Positions 51,411 through 61,157 of a stretch of 64,000 nucleotides of DNA are shown here, in pieces. The notes beneath the pieces were generated by a model. It did no database searches. It was not told the DNA's origin and saw only the letters and a program-made list of their open reading frames with translations. Location: NCBI RefSeq assembly GCF_006402735.1, contig NZ_CP017174.1:8908001-8972000 (forward strand), in the 5' to 3' direction. Both the position numbers and the translations under genes were made by a program. Source of the stretch: Myxococcus xanthus (GTDB lineage Bacteria > Myxococcota > Myxococcia > Myxococcales > Myxococcaceae). The first letter of the stretch is position 1, and every line of letters begins with the position of its first letter.

Positions 51411-53375
51411 ATGCAGAGACGATTTTGGCTCCCGGCGGTCGTCACGGCCGTGATGGTCACGATGGGCACGGGATGTGGCGACGAGTGCGTTGACCTGTAT
51501 GACTGCCGCACTGACAAGGGCCCGCCGGCCGCCGGCAAGCAGTGGACCTGTAACTCTGGCACGTGCGAGCAGCGCGACATCACCCAGGGCCCGGATGCGG
51601 GCACCGAGGAAGACGCGGGCACCGAGCCGGATGCCGGCGAAGGTGACGCGGGCACCGACCCGGACGCCGGCACGGAGGGCTGCACCAGCAACGCGACCTG
51701 CGGCCTGACCGAGACCTGCAACACCACGACGAGCACGTGCGAAGACTCGGGCTTTGTCACGCCGGTGGCGACGACCAGCACGCAGATCCAGGCGGTCCGG
51801 GATGCGGCGGATGGCGCGCTCGACCCCGCGCTGCCCATCGAGGGGGCGTTCGTCACGTTCATCAAGCCTGCCGTCACGGGCAGCAGCGAACTCCCCGGCT
51901 TCTTCGTCCAGGCCGAGGCCCAGGGCCCCGCCCTGTTCGTGTCCGACGCGACGGCGCTGGCCGCGGTCGCCGTGGGTGACCGGGTCAGCTTCTCCGTGTC
52001 GTCGAAGGCGACCACCGGCGGCCTGCGCTCCGCGGCCACCGTCACCGGGACCACGGTCATCAGCCAGGGCCACCCAGTTCAGACCCAGTCGACGGCCACC
52101 CCGGCCGGCCTCGCCGTGAACCGCTCCGCGGACACGTCGGACACGCTGGTGACCGGTCTGGACTCCGTGGAGTCCGAGCTCACCTACCTGACGGGCACGA
52201 TTGCCGCGGCCGGCAGTGGCATTGGCGCCGGCTACACTGGATTCCAGATCACCACCGAGGGTGTCACCGCTGGCGCCGCCAACTTCCGGCTCCGCGTGCC
52301 CGCGACGCTCGCCACCGAGCTCGACATCACCCAGGGCTGCACGTTCACGCTGAACGCGGGCCCCATCTGGCGGTTCGATGCCAACGCCCAGCCGTCCGCG
52401 TTCACGGCTTCCGAGCTCACCCTGTCGGGCTGCACGGCCCCGGCGTTCGAGTCCGCCGCGGCGACTTCGCTGACGGAGCTCGTCCTGAACTTCAGCCGCA
52501 ACATCTCCGCGGCGAGCATCACCAACGCGCAGGAGCAGTTCACGTTCACCGAGGGGCTGACGGTCTCCTCGGCCCGCGTTGAAGGCAAGCAGGTCTTCCT
52601 GACCACGAGCGAGCAGACACCGGGCACCAACTACTCTGTCACCGTTGCGAACACCGTGACGGACCTGGCGGGTGGCGTTGTGGCCGCCGAGGGCAGCACG
52701 CAGGCGTTCCGCGGCTTCCGTACTGCCGCGGTGCTCCGCATCTCCGAGGTGCAGCCGAACATGGCTGATGCCCGGGACTTGGTCGAGCTCGAGGTCGTCA
52801 CGGGCGGTACGACTGCTGGCATCATCCTCCAGCAGGATGTGAACTCGTCCCTGGTACTTGCCGAGTTCGCGGATGTGACCGTTGCGACGGGCGACATCAT
52901 CGTCGTCCACCTCAATCCAGCTGCGGGCTTCATTGCGGAGACTCAGGCAAAGAACGAAGTCCCCCAGAGCACTGCCTCGACTCACTACGACACGGCGTGG
53001 GACTTCCGAGGTAAGGACGCCAACGCCATTACGTTCTCCAGCCGAATCCTGCTGGTGAAGGATGTCGCCGGAAACATCCAGGACGCGGTGCCTTTTGCCA
53101 GGACGACGGGCACCCCGCCCGCGGCGTTCATCGGCAACATCCAGGCGGTTCAGGCTGCGGGCCACTGGCTCCCCGCGGACTGCGGTGGAGCGCCCTGCAC
53201 GACGACCTCCACCCCGACCGCCGCGGCGGTCGCGGCGGACTGGACGGCCATTCCCGCGTCGGCCGGCAGCGTTACGCGCACGACCAATACCATCCGCCGC
53301 ATCAGCGCGACGGACACCAACATGAAGGAAGACTGGGCGGTGGGTGCTCCTTCGTGGGGCGTGCCCAACCTGTAG
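51411..53375 (+). CDS. surface lipoprotein with Asp-Ala-Gly linker, Big_5 and lamin-tail domains
   Basis: A 654-residue protein. The lipobox is TGC at residue 22. A linker rich in DAG (for example EDAGTEPDAG) and small Cys modules (CTSNATCGLTETC) follow. Next are an OB-like domain (about 115-330), a Big_5 domain (ATSLTELVLNFSRNISAASI near 365-450) and a lamin-tail-like domain (LRISEVQPNMADARDLVELEV) from about 460. AGGGG is found before the ATG at 51411, and a strong terminator follows the stop. It is probably anchored in the outer membrane. Binding partner unknown. Confidence 0.82.
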   Translation: MQRRFWLPAVVTAVMVTMGTGCGDECVDLYDCRTDKGPPAAGKQWTCNSGTCEQRDITQGPDAGTEEDAGTEPDAGEGDAGTDPDAGTEGCTSNATCGLTETCNTTTSTCEDSGFVTPVATTSTQIQAVRDAADGALDPALPIEGAFVTFIKPAVTGSSELPGFFVQAEAQGPALFVSDATALAAVAVGDRVSFSVSSKATTGGLRSAATVTGTTVISQGHPVQTQSTATPAGLAVNRSADTSDTLVTGLDSVESELTYLTGTIAAAGSGIGAGYTGFQITTEGVTAGAANFRLRVPATLATELDITQGCTFTLNAGPIWRFDANAQPSAFTASELTLSGCTAPAFESAAATSLTELVLNFSRNISAASITNAQEQFTFTEGLTVSSARVEGKQVFLTTSEQTPGTNYSVTVANTVTDLAGGVVAAEGSTQAFRGFRTAAVLRISEVQPNMADARDLVELEVVTGGTTAGIILQQDVNSSLVLAEFADVTVATGDIIVVHLNPAAGFIAETQAKNEVPQSTASTHYDTAWDFRGKDANAITFSSRILLVKDVAGNIQDAVPFARTTGTPPAAFIGNIQAVQAAGHWLPADCGGAPCTTTSTPTAAAVAADWTAIPASAGSVTRTTNTIRRISATDTNMKEDWAVGAPSWGVPNL

Positions 53376-53401
53376 TCTGACGGTTTCCACATGAAGCCTT
53401 C

Positions 53402-53438
53402 GGGCCGCGGCTCCTTGTGAGCCGCGGCCCTTTTCTTT
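53402..53438 (+). terminator. intrinsic terminator of the lamin-tail lipoprotein gene
   Basis: A perfect 12-base-pair stem (53402-53413 with 53419-53430), a 5-base loop and the run TTTTCTTT follow the stop at 53375 by 26 bases. This is a classical rho-independent terminator, and the clearest one in the window. Confidence 0.85.
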
Positions 53439-53538
53439 GCCCTGGGTTCGGTGGGACCCTGTGCGCCGTCGTCACGGCTGCCTCTACAGTGCCGACACTT
53501 CATCCGTGGGCCCGACTCCTTCGCGGGCCGGAGTCTTC

Positions 53539-56500
53539 GTGCGCGCCCATCACGCCCTGCTCCCCATCCTCGCGCTGCTGCTGACCGCATGTTCTGACTC
53601 CGCGCCTCCCCGCACTGACGACACCGGACCGGGACTGGCCATCACCACGGAGGCGCTCCCCGTCGCATCTGTCGCGCAGGCCTATCGCAGCTCCCTCACC
53701 GCTTCGGGTGGCACCCCTGCCTATTCGTGGCGCGTCGCGCAGGGCGCACTGCCCACCGGACTCAGCCTCTCCACCCTGGGCGAAATCACCGGGACGCCCC
53801 AAGCCGCTGGCACCTCATCCTTCGACGCGGAGGTCCGTGATTCCCGCGGACGGACTGTTCGCGCCACGTTCGAGCTCAAGGTGCTCAACGCCGGCCTCCA
53901 GGTCGCGTCGTCCACGCTCCCCGATGCATACGTCGGCGACAACTACGCCGCGCAACTCGACGCTTCGGGCGGCACGGCGCCGTACACCTGGACGCTTGCG
54001 GAGGGCCCTCTCCCGTCGGGCATGCGCCTCGACGCACAGGGGAGCATCTCCGGCGTTCCCGCCAGCTCCGGCACCTTCTCCGTCACCGTCCACGTGCAGG
54101 ACGCCACCGGGCTTTCGAGCCAGCGCGTCCTCTCGTTCTCCGCCTTCACGGCGCCCTATCTCGCGGGCGGCACGCTCCCCTTCGCCTCGCTCGGAGCGGC
54201 CTACTCCACGGAGCTTCACGCCGTTGGCGGGCGACCACCGCTCACGTTCCGCATCACCTCGGGTGCATTGCCCACGGGCCTCCAACTGGATGCCAGCCTT
54301 GTCCGAGGGACGCCCAGCGCTCCAGGAGCCGACTCCTTCACCGTCGAGGTCCAGGACGCCAATCGCCGTGCGGCGTCCGCCACGTTCAACCTCACCGTCC
54401 AGGGCGGCATCACCATCACCCCCAGCGCGCTACCGGATGCCTATACCGATGCCGCGTATCGACAAGGCCTGTTGGTGATGGGTGGACGCGCGCCTTATGC
54501 CTGGGCGCTCAGCGCGGGTTCACTTCCCGCCGGAATCCGGCTCACCAGCGCCGGCCTGCTCGAAGGCACCGCGTCAACGACGGGTACCTTCTCCTTCTCC
54601 GTCCAAGTCACCGACGCCGACGCACGCGTCGCCACCCGGGCGCTCGACCTTGTCGTGTACCGGCCTCCGTCCGCGAACGGACCGGCGCTTCAGCTCGACG
54701 GGTATGTCTCGCAGTCCTTCAGCGCTACGCACACCGTCACCGGCGGAAAGGCGCCGTATTCGTTCGCTCCAGCCAGCCCCCTTCCCTCCTGGCTGCAGCT
54801 GTCCTCCTCCGGACAGCTTTCGGGCACACCGCCCGCTCCTGGAACCACCAGCGGACAGGCCGTCGTCACCGACGCGAACGGACGGACGGGCACACGGGAC
54901 TTCACCCTCACGGTCTACGAACTCCCCACCGTCGTCACCACGTCGCTGCCCGATGCGCGCAAGGACGTGCCTTACTCCACCCAACTGCAAGCATCCGGCG
55001 GCAAGGCGCCGCTTTCCTGGCACATCGTGTCGGGGATGCCGCCTTCGGGGCTCACGCTCTCAACATCAGGAACCCTCACCGGCACCCTCTCGGAGCTCGG
55101 GTACTCAGCATTCACAGTCACAGTGACGGATGCCACGGGCCAGCAGGGTTGGCACGCGATGGTCCTCCACGTGCGCACCGCGGGCACGTCCCTCACGGTG
55201 GGCCATTGGAACCTCGAGTGGTTCGGTGCCACCACCCAAGGCCCTCCGGACTCCACCTCGGAGGGCGGAACGCCGGACGACCTTCAGATTGCCCACGCGC
55301 GCGACATCATTCGCGACTCGGGCGCCAACGTGTGGGGCCTCGTGGAGATGGTGGACGCCGCGGACTTCGCCACCCTCAAGGCGCAGCTCCCCGGCTTCAA
55401 TGGCTTCCTCGCCAATGACACGTCCTTCGTCCCCAACGGAACGGCCTACTACAGCAATAGCGAGCAGAAGCCCGGCATCCTCTACGACAGCACCCTCACG
55501 ATTCAGGAGGCGCAGCTCATCCTCACCGCGAACGCCGCGGACTTCGGTGGTCGGCCGCCGCTGCGCGTGAACTTCACCACCACCGTCCAGGGCGTGAGCA
55601 CCCAACTGGTCGTCATCGTCGTTCACCTGAAGGCGTTCGACAACGAGACCGCCTACGGACAACGGCAACGCTCCAGCGCGGCGCTCAAGTCGTATCTCGA
55701 CACATCCCTGCCCACCGAACGCGTGCTCGTCATTGGCGACTGGAATGATGACGTCGACCAGTCCATCACCCGAGGCAGCGACGGCGACTATCTGCCCACT
55801 CCCTTCGCGCCGTTCGTGGCCGACACGCAGCGCTACACCTTCATCACCGAGCCCCTATCCCGGCTCGGCCAGCGCACCACCGTCGAATATCGCGACGCCA
55901 TCGACCACACGCTCGCCTCCAACGAGATGGCCACGGACTACCTGCCCGGCTCCGTCGAAATCCTGCGGCCGGACGGGTGGATTCCCAACTACGGCAACAT
56001 CGTCAGCGACCACTATCCCGTCATCAGCCGCTACGACCTGGGAGACTCCGATGGCGGCACGGCCCCAGAGCCCTTGTCCAACCTCATCATCAACGAGGTC
56101 CTGCCCAATGAGCCCATCCCGCCCGGGCAGACCGTGTCGGACACCCATTACGAATTCATCGAGGTGTACAACGCGGGGACCTCCACCGCGGACCTGTCCC
56201 GCTGGAGCCTGTCGGACTCCGCATCCGTGCGGCATGTCTTCGCTCCTGGCACCACGCTCGCTCCCGGCCGGGTCTTCGTCGTCTTTGGTGGCGCTCGAGG
56301 CTTCCCGGCCGGTACGCCCGCTACCGTGGCCGCATCCTCGGGCGGCCTGGGCCTCAACAACGATGGCGACATCGTCAGGCTCCTCGCGCCCGATGGGAGC
56401 AACGTCAATGAGATGTCCTACGGAGGCACCTTCGACAACATCTCCTTCAACCGGTCGCCCGACGCCACGCCCGACGCGGCGTTCGACTACCACCACCTGA

Positions 56501-56556
56501 TATCCCCGGGTCTCAGCTCATCCCCGGGCCTCCGCGTGGATGGCCGCGCGTTCTGA
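53539..56556 (+). CDS. lipoprotein with six putative-Ig repeats, EEP nuclease domain and lamin tail
   Basis: A 1005-residue secreted protein. The signal ends LLTAC (Cys18). Residues about 35-555 hold six repeats of 80-90 residues of the putative-Ig type (ASGGTPAYSWRVAQGALPTGL; LDAQGSISGVP). Residues about 556-840 are an endonuclease/exonuclease/phosphatase domain: HWNLEWFG, GLVEMVD, VVHLKAF, IGDWNDD, IDHTLAS and SDHYPV are all present. A lamin-tail domain (NLIINEVLPNEP, YEFIEVYNAG) closes the protein. The GTG at 53539 is chosen for its GGAG site and lipobox position. It may digest DNA, or dephosphorylate lipids, outside the cell. Confidence 0.88.
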   Translation: MRAHHALLPILALLLTACSDSAPPRTDDTGPGLAITTEALPVASVAQAYRSSLTASGGTPAYSWRVAQGALPTGLSLSTLGEITGTPQAAGTSSFDAEVRDSRGRTVRATFELKVLNAGLQVASSTLPDAYVGDNYAAQLDASGGTAPYTWTLAEGPLPSGMRLDAQGSISGVPASSGTFSVTVHVQDATGLSSQRVLSFSAFTAPYLAGGTLPFASLGAAYSTELHAVGGRPPLTFRITSGALPTGLQLDASLVRGTPSAPGADSFTVEVQDANRRAASATFNLTVQGGITITPSALPDAYTDAAYRQGLLVMGGRAPYAWALSAGSLPAGIRLTSAGLLEGTASTTGTFSFSVQVTDADARVATRALDLVVYRPPSANGPALQLDGYVSQSFSATHTVTGGKAPYSFAPASPLPSWLQLSSSGQLSGTPPAPGTTSGQAVVTDANGRTGTRDFTLTVYELPTVVTTSLPDARKDVPYSTQLQASGGKAPLSWHIVSGMPPSGLTLSTSGTLTGTLSELGYSAFTVTVTDATGQQGWHAMVLHVRTAGTSLTVGHWNLEWFGATTQGPPDSTSEGGTPDDLQIAHARDIIRDSGANVWGLVEMVDAADFATLKAQLPGFNGFLANDTSFVPNGTAYYSNSEQKPGILYDSTLTIQEAQLILTANAADFGGRPPLRVNFTTTVQGVSTQLVVIVVHLKAFDNETAYGQRQRSSAALKSYLDTSLPTERVLVIGDWNDDVDQSITRGSDGDYLPTPFAPFVADTQRYTFITEPLSRLGQRTTVEYRDAIDHTLASNEMATDYLPGSVEILRPDGWIPNYGNIVSDHYPVISRYDLGDSDGGTAPEPLSNLIINEVLPNEPIPPGQTVSDTHYEFIEVYNAGTSTADLSRWSLSDSASVRHVFAPGTTLAPGRVFVVFGGARGFPAGTPATVAASSGGLGLNNDGDIVRLLAPDGSNVNEMSYGGTFDNISFNRSPDATPDAAFDYHHLISPGLSSSPGLRVDGRAF

Positions 56557-56590
56557 CCCGCTCCCGCGAAAGGCGCCTCCGACCTCGATT

Positions 56591-57148
56591 TCAGCGAAGT
56601 GAATCGAGCGGCGAGCCTGGGCCCGTGGTGTCCTCGCGTGGGGCTGACTCTTGCTGACGCGGTGGTTCGGCACCGGGCCCCGGCATCCCATCCACGAGGT
56701 GCGCCACCAGCCCTCCGGGACCATCGCCATAGGTGACGCGAACCTCGTCTCCCTCGTGATACTCCCGCAGGCCCGTGACGGGCTCGCCCTTCATGTAGAG
56801 GCGAGTCTGCTCATCCACTCCGACGTCGTACTCCACGCCGTCGTTGCCGCGGATGAGCAGCTCATTGTCACCCACCCACTCCACGCGGCCATGGAGCAGG
56901 TCCGTGGGCGCTGGCCGTCCCGAACCGCCCTGACCCGCCCCCAGCGTTCCCACGGGAACCGAGCCGGAGCCAGGCGCCCCGGATTCCGGGGGCCGCTCGC
57001 GTGAGGCCATGAGGCCGCGAAGAACATCCGAGCGGCCTTCTCGCTCGCTCGCGGACGGAGGCCCTCGGTTCTCGCTCCGCTGGCCGCAACCGAGCCACGC
57101 GGCGAACAGCCCGAATGCCATCAGCCTCCAACCGCGCGTTGCCCTCAT
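56591..57148 (-). CDS. small lipoprotein with OB-like barrel region
   Basis: A 185-residue protein. The signal ends WLGCG (lipobox LGC at about residue 19). A charged, Pro/Gly-rich linker of 70 residues follows, then a strand-rich part (LHGRVEWVGDNELLIRGNDGVEYDVGVD, EGDEVRVTYGDG) typical of small barrels that bind metal or nucleic acid in the envelope. ATG 57148 puts the lipobox in place; the Met at 57178 would add 10 residues. It is convergent with the nuclease lipoprotein gene, 35 bases apart. Confidence 0.7.
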   Translation of the reverse strand: MRATRGWRLMAFGLFAAWLGCGQRSENRGPPSASEREGRSDVLRGLMASRERPPESGAPGSGSVPVGTLGAGQGGSGRPAPTDLLHGRVEWVGDNELLIRGNDGVEYDVGVDEQTRLYMKGEPVTGLREYHEGDEVRVTYGDGPGGLVAHLVDGMPGPGAEPPRQQESAPREDTTGPGSPLDSLR

Positions 57149-57576
57149 CCGCTCGTGCCCCCGCGTGTGGAAGTTCATCGCGACGGCCGGCCCGCACCCG
57201 GACGCCTCCTGTCTCTTCCTCAACATGCGGATGGCCCTGTCGGGCGAGAACCCAGTGCTTCCCAAGGCGCGCCTTGATGGCGACCAGGAAAGCGGTAGAA
57301 CGCTCCGTCGCACGGCCCCTCTGCCTGCGTGGACGCCCTGACCTCGAACGCAGCCGCCGGCCGTCCCGAACCAGCGCGCCCCAAGCGCCGCGGAACTCCG
57401 CATCAAGCCTGCCAGTGAAGGGCCTCCCGCCATGGGCGCCATCCATCCTCCTTTCGCGCTCCCAGGAAGAGCGGGATGGAGAGCAGACGCCCCTGCTTGA
57501 GAACTCGACGTACCTGCCGGGCCCTGCCTAATTTCTCGTCTGGCAGCACCCCTTGAGCACAACGGTCCCCGTACTC
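57149..57576. other. 428-base divergent intergenic region
   Basis: This gap lies between the divergent lipoprotein and PAS sensor-kinase genes. Long frames are open on both strands but only as GC shadow, with no conserved protein pattern. I see no RNA gene, repeat or clear promoter. A TAATTT at 57531-57536 is the only -10-like element, and no matching -35 was found. Confidence 0.4.
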
Positions 57577-59541
57577 GTGAGCAAGACAGCAGCCTCCCTC
57601 CCAGTCTTGAAGGCTGGCCCGGAACATTCCGCGCCTTCATCATGCGTGTGGCTGGTCGATGACAGTCCCACGCAACTGGCGCAGGCCCGCGAACTGCTGT
57701 CGAAGCACTACGCGATTGAGACCTTCAGCAACGCCGAGCAGATGCTGGAGCGGCTGTCCCTGGGGCAGCCTCCCGAGGTGCTCCTCTTGGACTGGCAGTT
57801 GCCGGGCATCTCGGGGCTGGACGCGTGCCGCTACGTCCGCGAGCACTACGATGATGTCACCCTCCCCATCCTGATGCTCTCCACCTGGGGAACTCACGAC
57901 GACTTCACGGAAGGGTTGCGGGCGGGAGCCAACGACTACATCGCCAAGCCCTTGCACGGCGCGGAGCTGCTCGCCCGAGTCGCCAGCCTCCTGCGCATCC
58001 ATGCTCAGGGCGAACGGCTGAGAGAACGCGAAGCGTACCTGTCCACGACGCTCTCCAGCATCGGTGACGCCGTCATCACCACGGACCGCGCCGGACACGT
58101 CGTCCTCCTCAATCCCGCCGCCGAGCGCATCACCGGCTGGCGCACCACGGATGCCCGGCAGCGGCCCATGGCAGAGGTCTTTCGCATCATCGACGCCGCC
58201 AGCCGCCAGCCCATCGAGCTGGCGCCCGTTCTGGATACGGAGACGGGGTACGCGGGGCCGACGCTGCTCATCCGCCAGGACGGGACAGAAGTCCCCATCG
58301 AGGGCAGCGCCGCGCCGATTCGCACGGGGCCACATGAATTCGCCGGCGCCGTGCTCATCTTCCGCGACGTCACCGAACAGACCCAGGTGCGTCAGCGCAA
58401 CGAAGCCCTCACGGAGCGACTGCGCGCCAGTGAGGCGGAGCAGGCCATGCTGCTCGATGCAATCCCCGTCCTGGTCTCGTTCGTCAGCGCGGACGAGCGT
58501 TACGGTCGCGTCAACAAAGCGTATGAGGACTGGTTCGGGCTTTCGCAGGAGCAACTCCGGAACCAGAAGATTCGAGACATCATCGGAGAGGCGGCCTACG
58601 CCGTGCTGAGCCCCTTCGTGAAGCGGGGGTTGGCGGGAGAGAGCATCTCCTTCGAGCAGCATGACGTGCCCTATCGGTTCGGAGGCAAACGGGACGTGAA
58701 GGTGTCCTTCATCGCGCACCGCGAGCCGGGGCAACCCGGGGCCGGCTACGTCGCGCTCCTCCAGGACATCACGGTGCAACGGAAACTGGAGCAGGAGCGG
58801 GAGCTGCACGCGCGAAGGCTCCAGGAGCAGGCGGAGTTCGAACAGCAGCTCATCGGCATCGTGAGCCACGACCTGCGCAATCCCCTGGGCGCCATCCTCC
58901 TGGGAACGGAACGGCTGAAGCGCTCAGAGGAACTGGATCCAAACGCCCTCAAGACCGTGGACCGCATCCACGCGTCGGCCTCCCGTGCCGTGCGGATGGT
59001 GAAGGAGCTCCTCGACTTCACCCAGGCCCGGCTGGGCGGCGGCATCCGGCTCGAGCGCAACCCCGTCGACATCCATGCGCTCGTCCGGACCGCCGTGCAG
59101 GAAGTGGAAGAAGCCCACCCTTCCGCCCACGTGAAGGTGGTGACGAGCGGCGATGGACAGGGCGCGTGGGACGCGGACCGGCTCTCCCAGGTGATTCAGA
59201 ACCTGGTGACGAACGCCGTGAAGTACGGCCAGCCCGAGGCCCCCATCGAGGTGACGCTCAAGGGCGACGGCGACCAGGTGACCCTGCGCGTCCACAACGA
59301 AGGTCCCCCCATCCCGCCCGAGCGCCTTCCGAACCTCTTCCAGCCGCTCCAGCGAGGCACCGATGACGTGGACGTCGCGAGCCGCAGCGTGGGGCTGGGC
59401 CTCTTCATCGTGAAGGCGGTCGTCGACGCGCACCAGGGGCACATCGACGTGAGCTCCGCGCCAGGAGAAGGGACCACCTTCACCGTCACGCTGCCACGGC
59501 GGGCGGCGGTGAGCCCGGAACAGGCGGGGCACACCCGCTGA
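57577..59541 (+). CDS. receiver-PAS-PAS histidine kinase
   Basis: A cytoplasmic hybrid sensor. The order is: a receiver domain (LLLDWQLPGISGLD with Asp; STW; AKPL), a first PAS (YLSTTLSSIGDAVITTD...RDVTEQ), a second PAS (MLLDAIPVLVSFV...QDITVQRKL), HisKA with VSHDLRNPLGA, and HATPase with NLVTNAVKYG and VGLGLFIVK. No membrane segment is found. The receiver at the N-terminus suggests input from another kinase. The start is uncertain: GTG 57577 is used, with TTG 57553 as an alternative; neither has a good ribosome site. Confidence 0.88.
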   Translation: MSKTAASLPVLKAGPEHSAPSSCVWLVDDSPTQLAQARELLSKHYAIETFSNAEQMLERLSLGQPPEVLLLDWQLPGISGLDACRYVREHYDDVTLPILMLSTWGTHDDFTEGLRAGANDYIAKPLHGAELLARVASLLRIHAQGERLREREAYLSTTLSSIGDAVITTDRAGHVVLLNPAAERITGWRTTDARQRPMAEVFRIIDAASRQPIELAPVLDTETGYAGPTLLIRQDGTEVPIEGSAAPIRTGPHEFAGAVLIFRDVTEQTQVRQRNEALTERLRASEAEQAMLLDAIPVLVSFVSADERYGRVNKAYEDWFGLSQEQLRNQKIRDIIGEAAYAVLSPFVKRGLAGESISFEQHDVPYRFGGKRDVKVSFIAHREPGQPGAGYVALLQDITVQRKLEQERELHARRLQEQAEFEQQLIGIVSHDLRNPLGAILLGTERLKRSEELDPNALKTVDRIHASASRAVRMVKELLDFTQARLGGGIRLERNPVDIHALVRTAVQEVEEAHPSAHVKVVTSGDGQGAWDADRLSQVIQNLVTNAVKYGQPEAPIEVTLKGDGDQVTLRVHNEGPPIPPERLPNLFQPLQRGTDDVDVASRSVGLGLFIVKAVVDAHQGHIDVSSAPGEGTTFTVTLPRRAAVSPEQAGHTR

Positions 59542-59605
59542 GCGGAGCCCCTCGACGCGCGCACTCCCATCGGGGGCACCGGTCAGCCCCCGACGGTCCT
59601 CGGAA

Positions 59606-60352
59606 CTACTCGATGGCAAAGATGAGCGTCACCTTCGCCTGCACCGTCTGCTCCTCGGGCTGGATGGGCGTCGCCATCGCGCGGGCATCCGCTGCCTCGG
59701 CCATCGCGAAGCGCGCCGGGTAGAGCTGCGGCGGCTCCGTCACCGTGCTCGCGTCGAGCACCGCGCCCAGCTTCACGTTCAGCGACGCGGCCAGCACCTC
59801 CGCCGACTTGCGAGCCCGCGCCACCGCCTGCCGCAGGGCCTCGCCCTGCACCGCCTCCTGGCGGCTCAGCCCGAAGCGCACCGAGTCCACCCGGTTCGCG
59901 CCCGCCGCCAGGGCCTGGTCCAGCAGGTTCCCCACCCGCGACAGGTCCTTCACGTGGACGCTCACCAGGTTGCTCACCCGGTAGCCCTTCAGCTTCGGCT
60001 CCGTCTGGTTCGGCAGCGGCGGCGCGTACTCCGGGTACACCGAGTAGTTACGCGTCTGGATGTCCCGCCGCGCGATGCCCGCGGACGTCAGCGCCGCAAT
60101 CACCTTCTCCATCCGCTTCGCGTTCTGCTCGCCCGCCGCCTTCGCGTTCGGCGCCAGCGTCTCCACCGCCACGTCGATGAAGGCCTCGTCGGGCTGCGCC
60201 TTCACCTCACCGGTGCCTTCCACGCGAATCGTCCGCACGCCCGCCGGGGCCTGCGCACGCGGCGCGGAAACGGGCTGGGGCTGCGCGAAGGCCGTCAGGC
60301 CAGTGAGCAACATCGCTGTCAGCAACAGGGGTCGAACAGGTTGAGCGAACAT
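59606..60352 (-). CDS. SIMPL-domain exported protein
   Basis: A 248-residue protein with a signal peptide (1-23, cleavage after AFA) and one SIMPL (DUF541) domain, IRVEGTGEVKAQPDEAFIDVAVE to the C-terminal strand. SIMPL proteins are periplasmic or outer-membrane oligomers and in some bacteria form ring-like particles; their role is unclear. It is downstream of the hemerythrin gene on the same strand, and a hairpin at 60457-60490 lies between them. Confidence 0.88.
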   Translation of the reverse strand: MFAQPVRPLLLTAMLLTGLTAFAQPQPVSAPRAQAPAGVRTIRVEGTGEVKAQPDEAFIDVAVETLAPNAKAAGEQNAKRMEKVIAALTSAGIARRDIQTRNYSVYPEYAPPLPNQTEPKLKGYRVSNLVSVHVKDLSRVGNLLDQALAAGANRVDSVRFGLSRQEAVQGEALRQAVARARKSAEVLAASLNVKLGAVLDASTVTEPPQLYPARFAMAEAADARAMATPIQPEEQTVQAKVTLIFAIE

Positions 60353-60456
60353 GGTGCCTCCTCAGGAATGGGCCGCTGCGGGTCGTACTGCAACGTCCTT
60401 ACCCCTTGGAACGGCCGTCAGCGGGTGACATTCATATTTCTCGTGCCCGTGCCCGG

Positions 60457-60490
60457 GGCGCTCCTTCCCCCTCCTTGAAGAAGGAGCGCC
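60457..60490 (-). terminator. hairpin after the hemerythrin gene
   Basis: An 11-base-pair stem, GGCGCTCCTTC (60457-60467) with its complement at 60480-60490, and a 12-base loop, lie between the stop of the hemerythrin gene (60522) and the start of the SIMPL gene (60352), both minus strand. No T run follows, so it is a candidate terminator or attenuator. Confidence 0.45.
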
Positions 60491-60521
60491 GGACTGGCCG
60501 GAATCTGGTCCCGGCGGAATG

Positions 60522-61157
60522 TCACGGACTGGCGGCTTCGGCGCCGGCCATCTCCCGCATCACCTGACTGGGGCCCCGGCTCGCCACCGAACGCACCTTC
60601 GTGGTGGCCTTGCGCCGCGCGGCCCTCAGCGCATCCCGGCCCATGTCCATCACCGCCGACACCGCGCCGGCGACCAGGTTGGCGGGCGGCGTGTCGGGCG
60701 CCATCGGGTGCGGCCGCGTGGGCGCCGCCTTCCGCGACATCTCCAGGACGTCGCCCATCGTCCGAAGTTCCTGCGGACGGAAGACCTTCTTCAGCGCCGG
60801 GAAGAGCTCGCTCTCCTCCTGCAGGACGTGCGCGCGCACGTTCTCCATCAGCACCTGCACCTTCGCATCGAAGCGCTCCGCTTCCGGAGACATGCCGTCC
60901 AGCTCCGCCAGCAGCAACTTCACCACGTGGTGCTCCTCCAGCGAGCGCAGCACGTTCGGCCCCAACTCCTCCGAGCGTGAACGAACCGCGGGGTAGAACA
61001 CCTGCTCCTCGATGGTGGCGTGCACGGACAGCTCGGTGACCATCTGGTCCACCAGCCGACGCTTCAACTTGTGGGCATTGGGGCCCGCCTTCTCGAACTT
61101 CCGGAACAGCTGCTCCACCGTCTTGTGGTCCGCCTTCAGCAACGCGATGGCATCCAT
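60522..61157 (-). CDS. hemerythrin-domain protein
   Basis: A 211-residue soluble protein. The four-helix hemerythrin part has HK at 11, HATIEEQ with His46 and Glu50, EEHHVV with His76/77 and RAHVLQEESELF with His110 and Glu114, which together make the di-iron site. A basic Pro-rich tail of 70 residues follows (MSRKAAPTRPHPMAPDTPP). It may bind O2 or NO, or store iron. GGGAGGTGA precedes the ATG at 61157. It is divergent from the ferredoxin reductase gene (279 bases apart), which could share redox control. Confidence 0.9.
   Translation of the reverse strand: MDAIALLKADHKTVEQLFRKFEKAGPNAHKLKRRLVDQMVTELSVHATIEEQVFYPAVRSRSEELGPNVLRSLEEHHVVKLLLAELDGMSPEAERFDAKVQVLMENVRAHVLQEESELFPALKKVFRPQELRTMGDVLEMSRKAAPTRPHPMAPDTPPANLVAGAVSAVMDMGRDALRAARRKATTKVRSVASRGPSQVMREMAGAEAASP

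Noticed and set aside
51366..53390. A 674-codon minus-strand frame across the lamin-tail lipoprotein gene
   Set aside because: The plus-strand gene has a lipobox, ribosome site and terminator, while the antisense translation is Arg/Gly low complexity.
57115..57531. A 138-codon plus-strand ORF before the PAS sensor kinase
   Set aside because: Arg/Ser/Pro low-complexity translation, no ribosome site, and it overlaps the divergent lipoprotein gene start.
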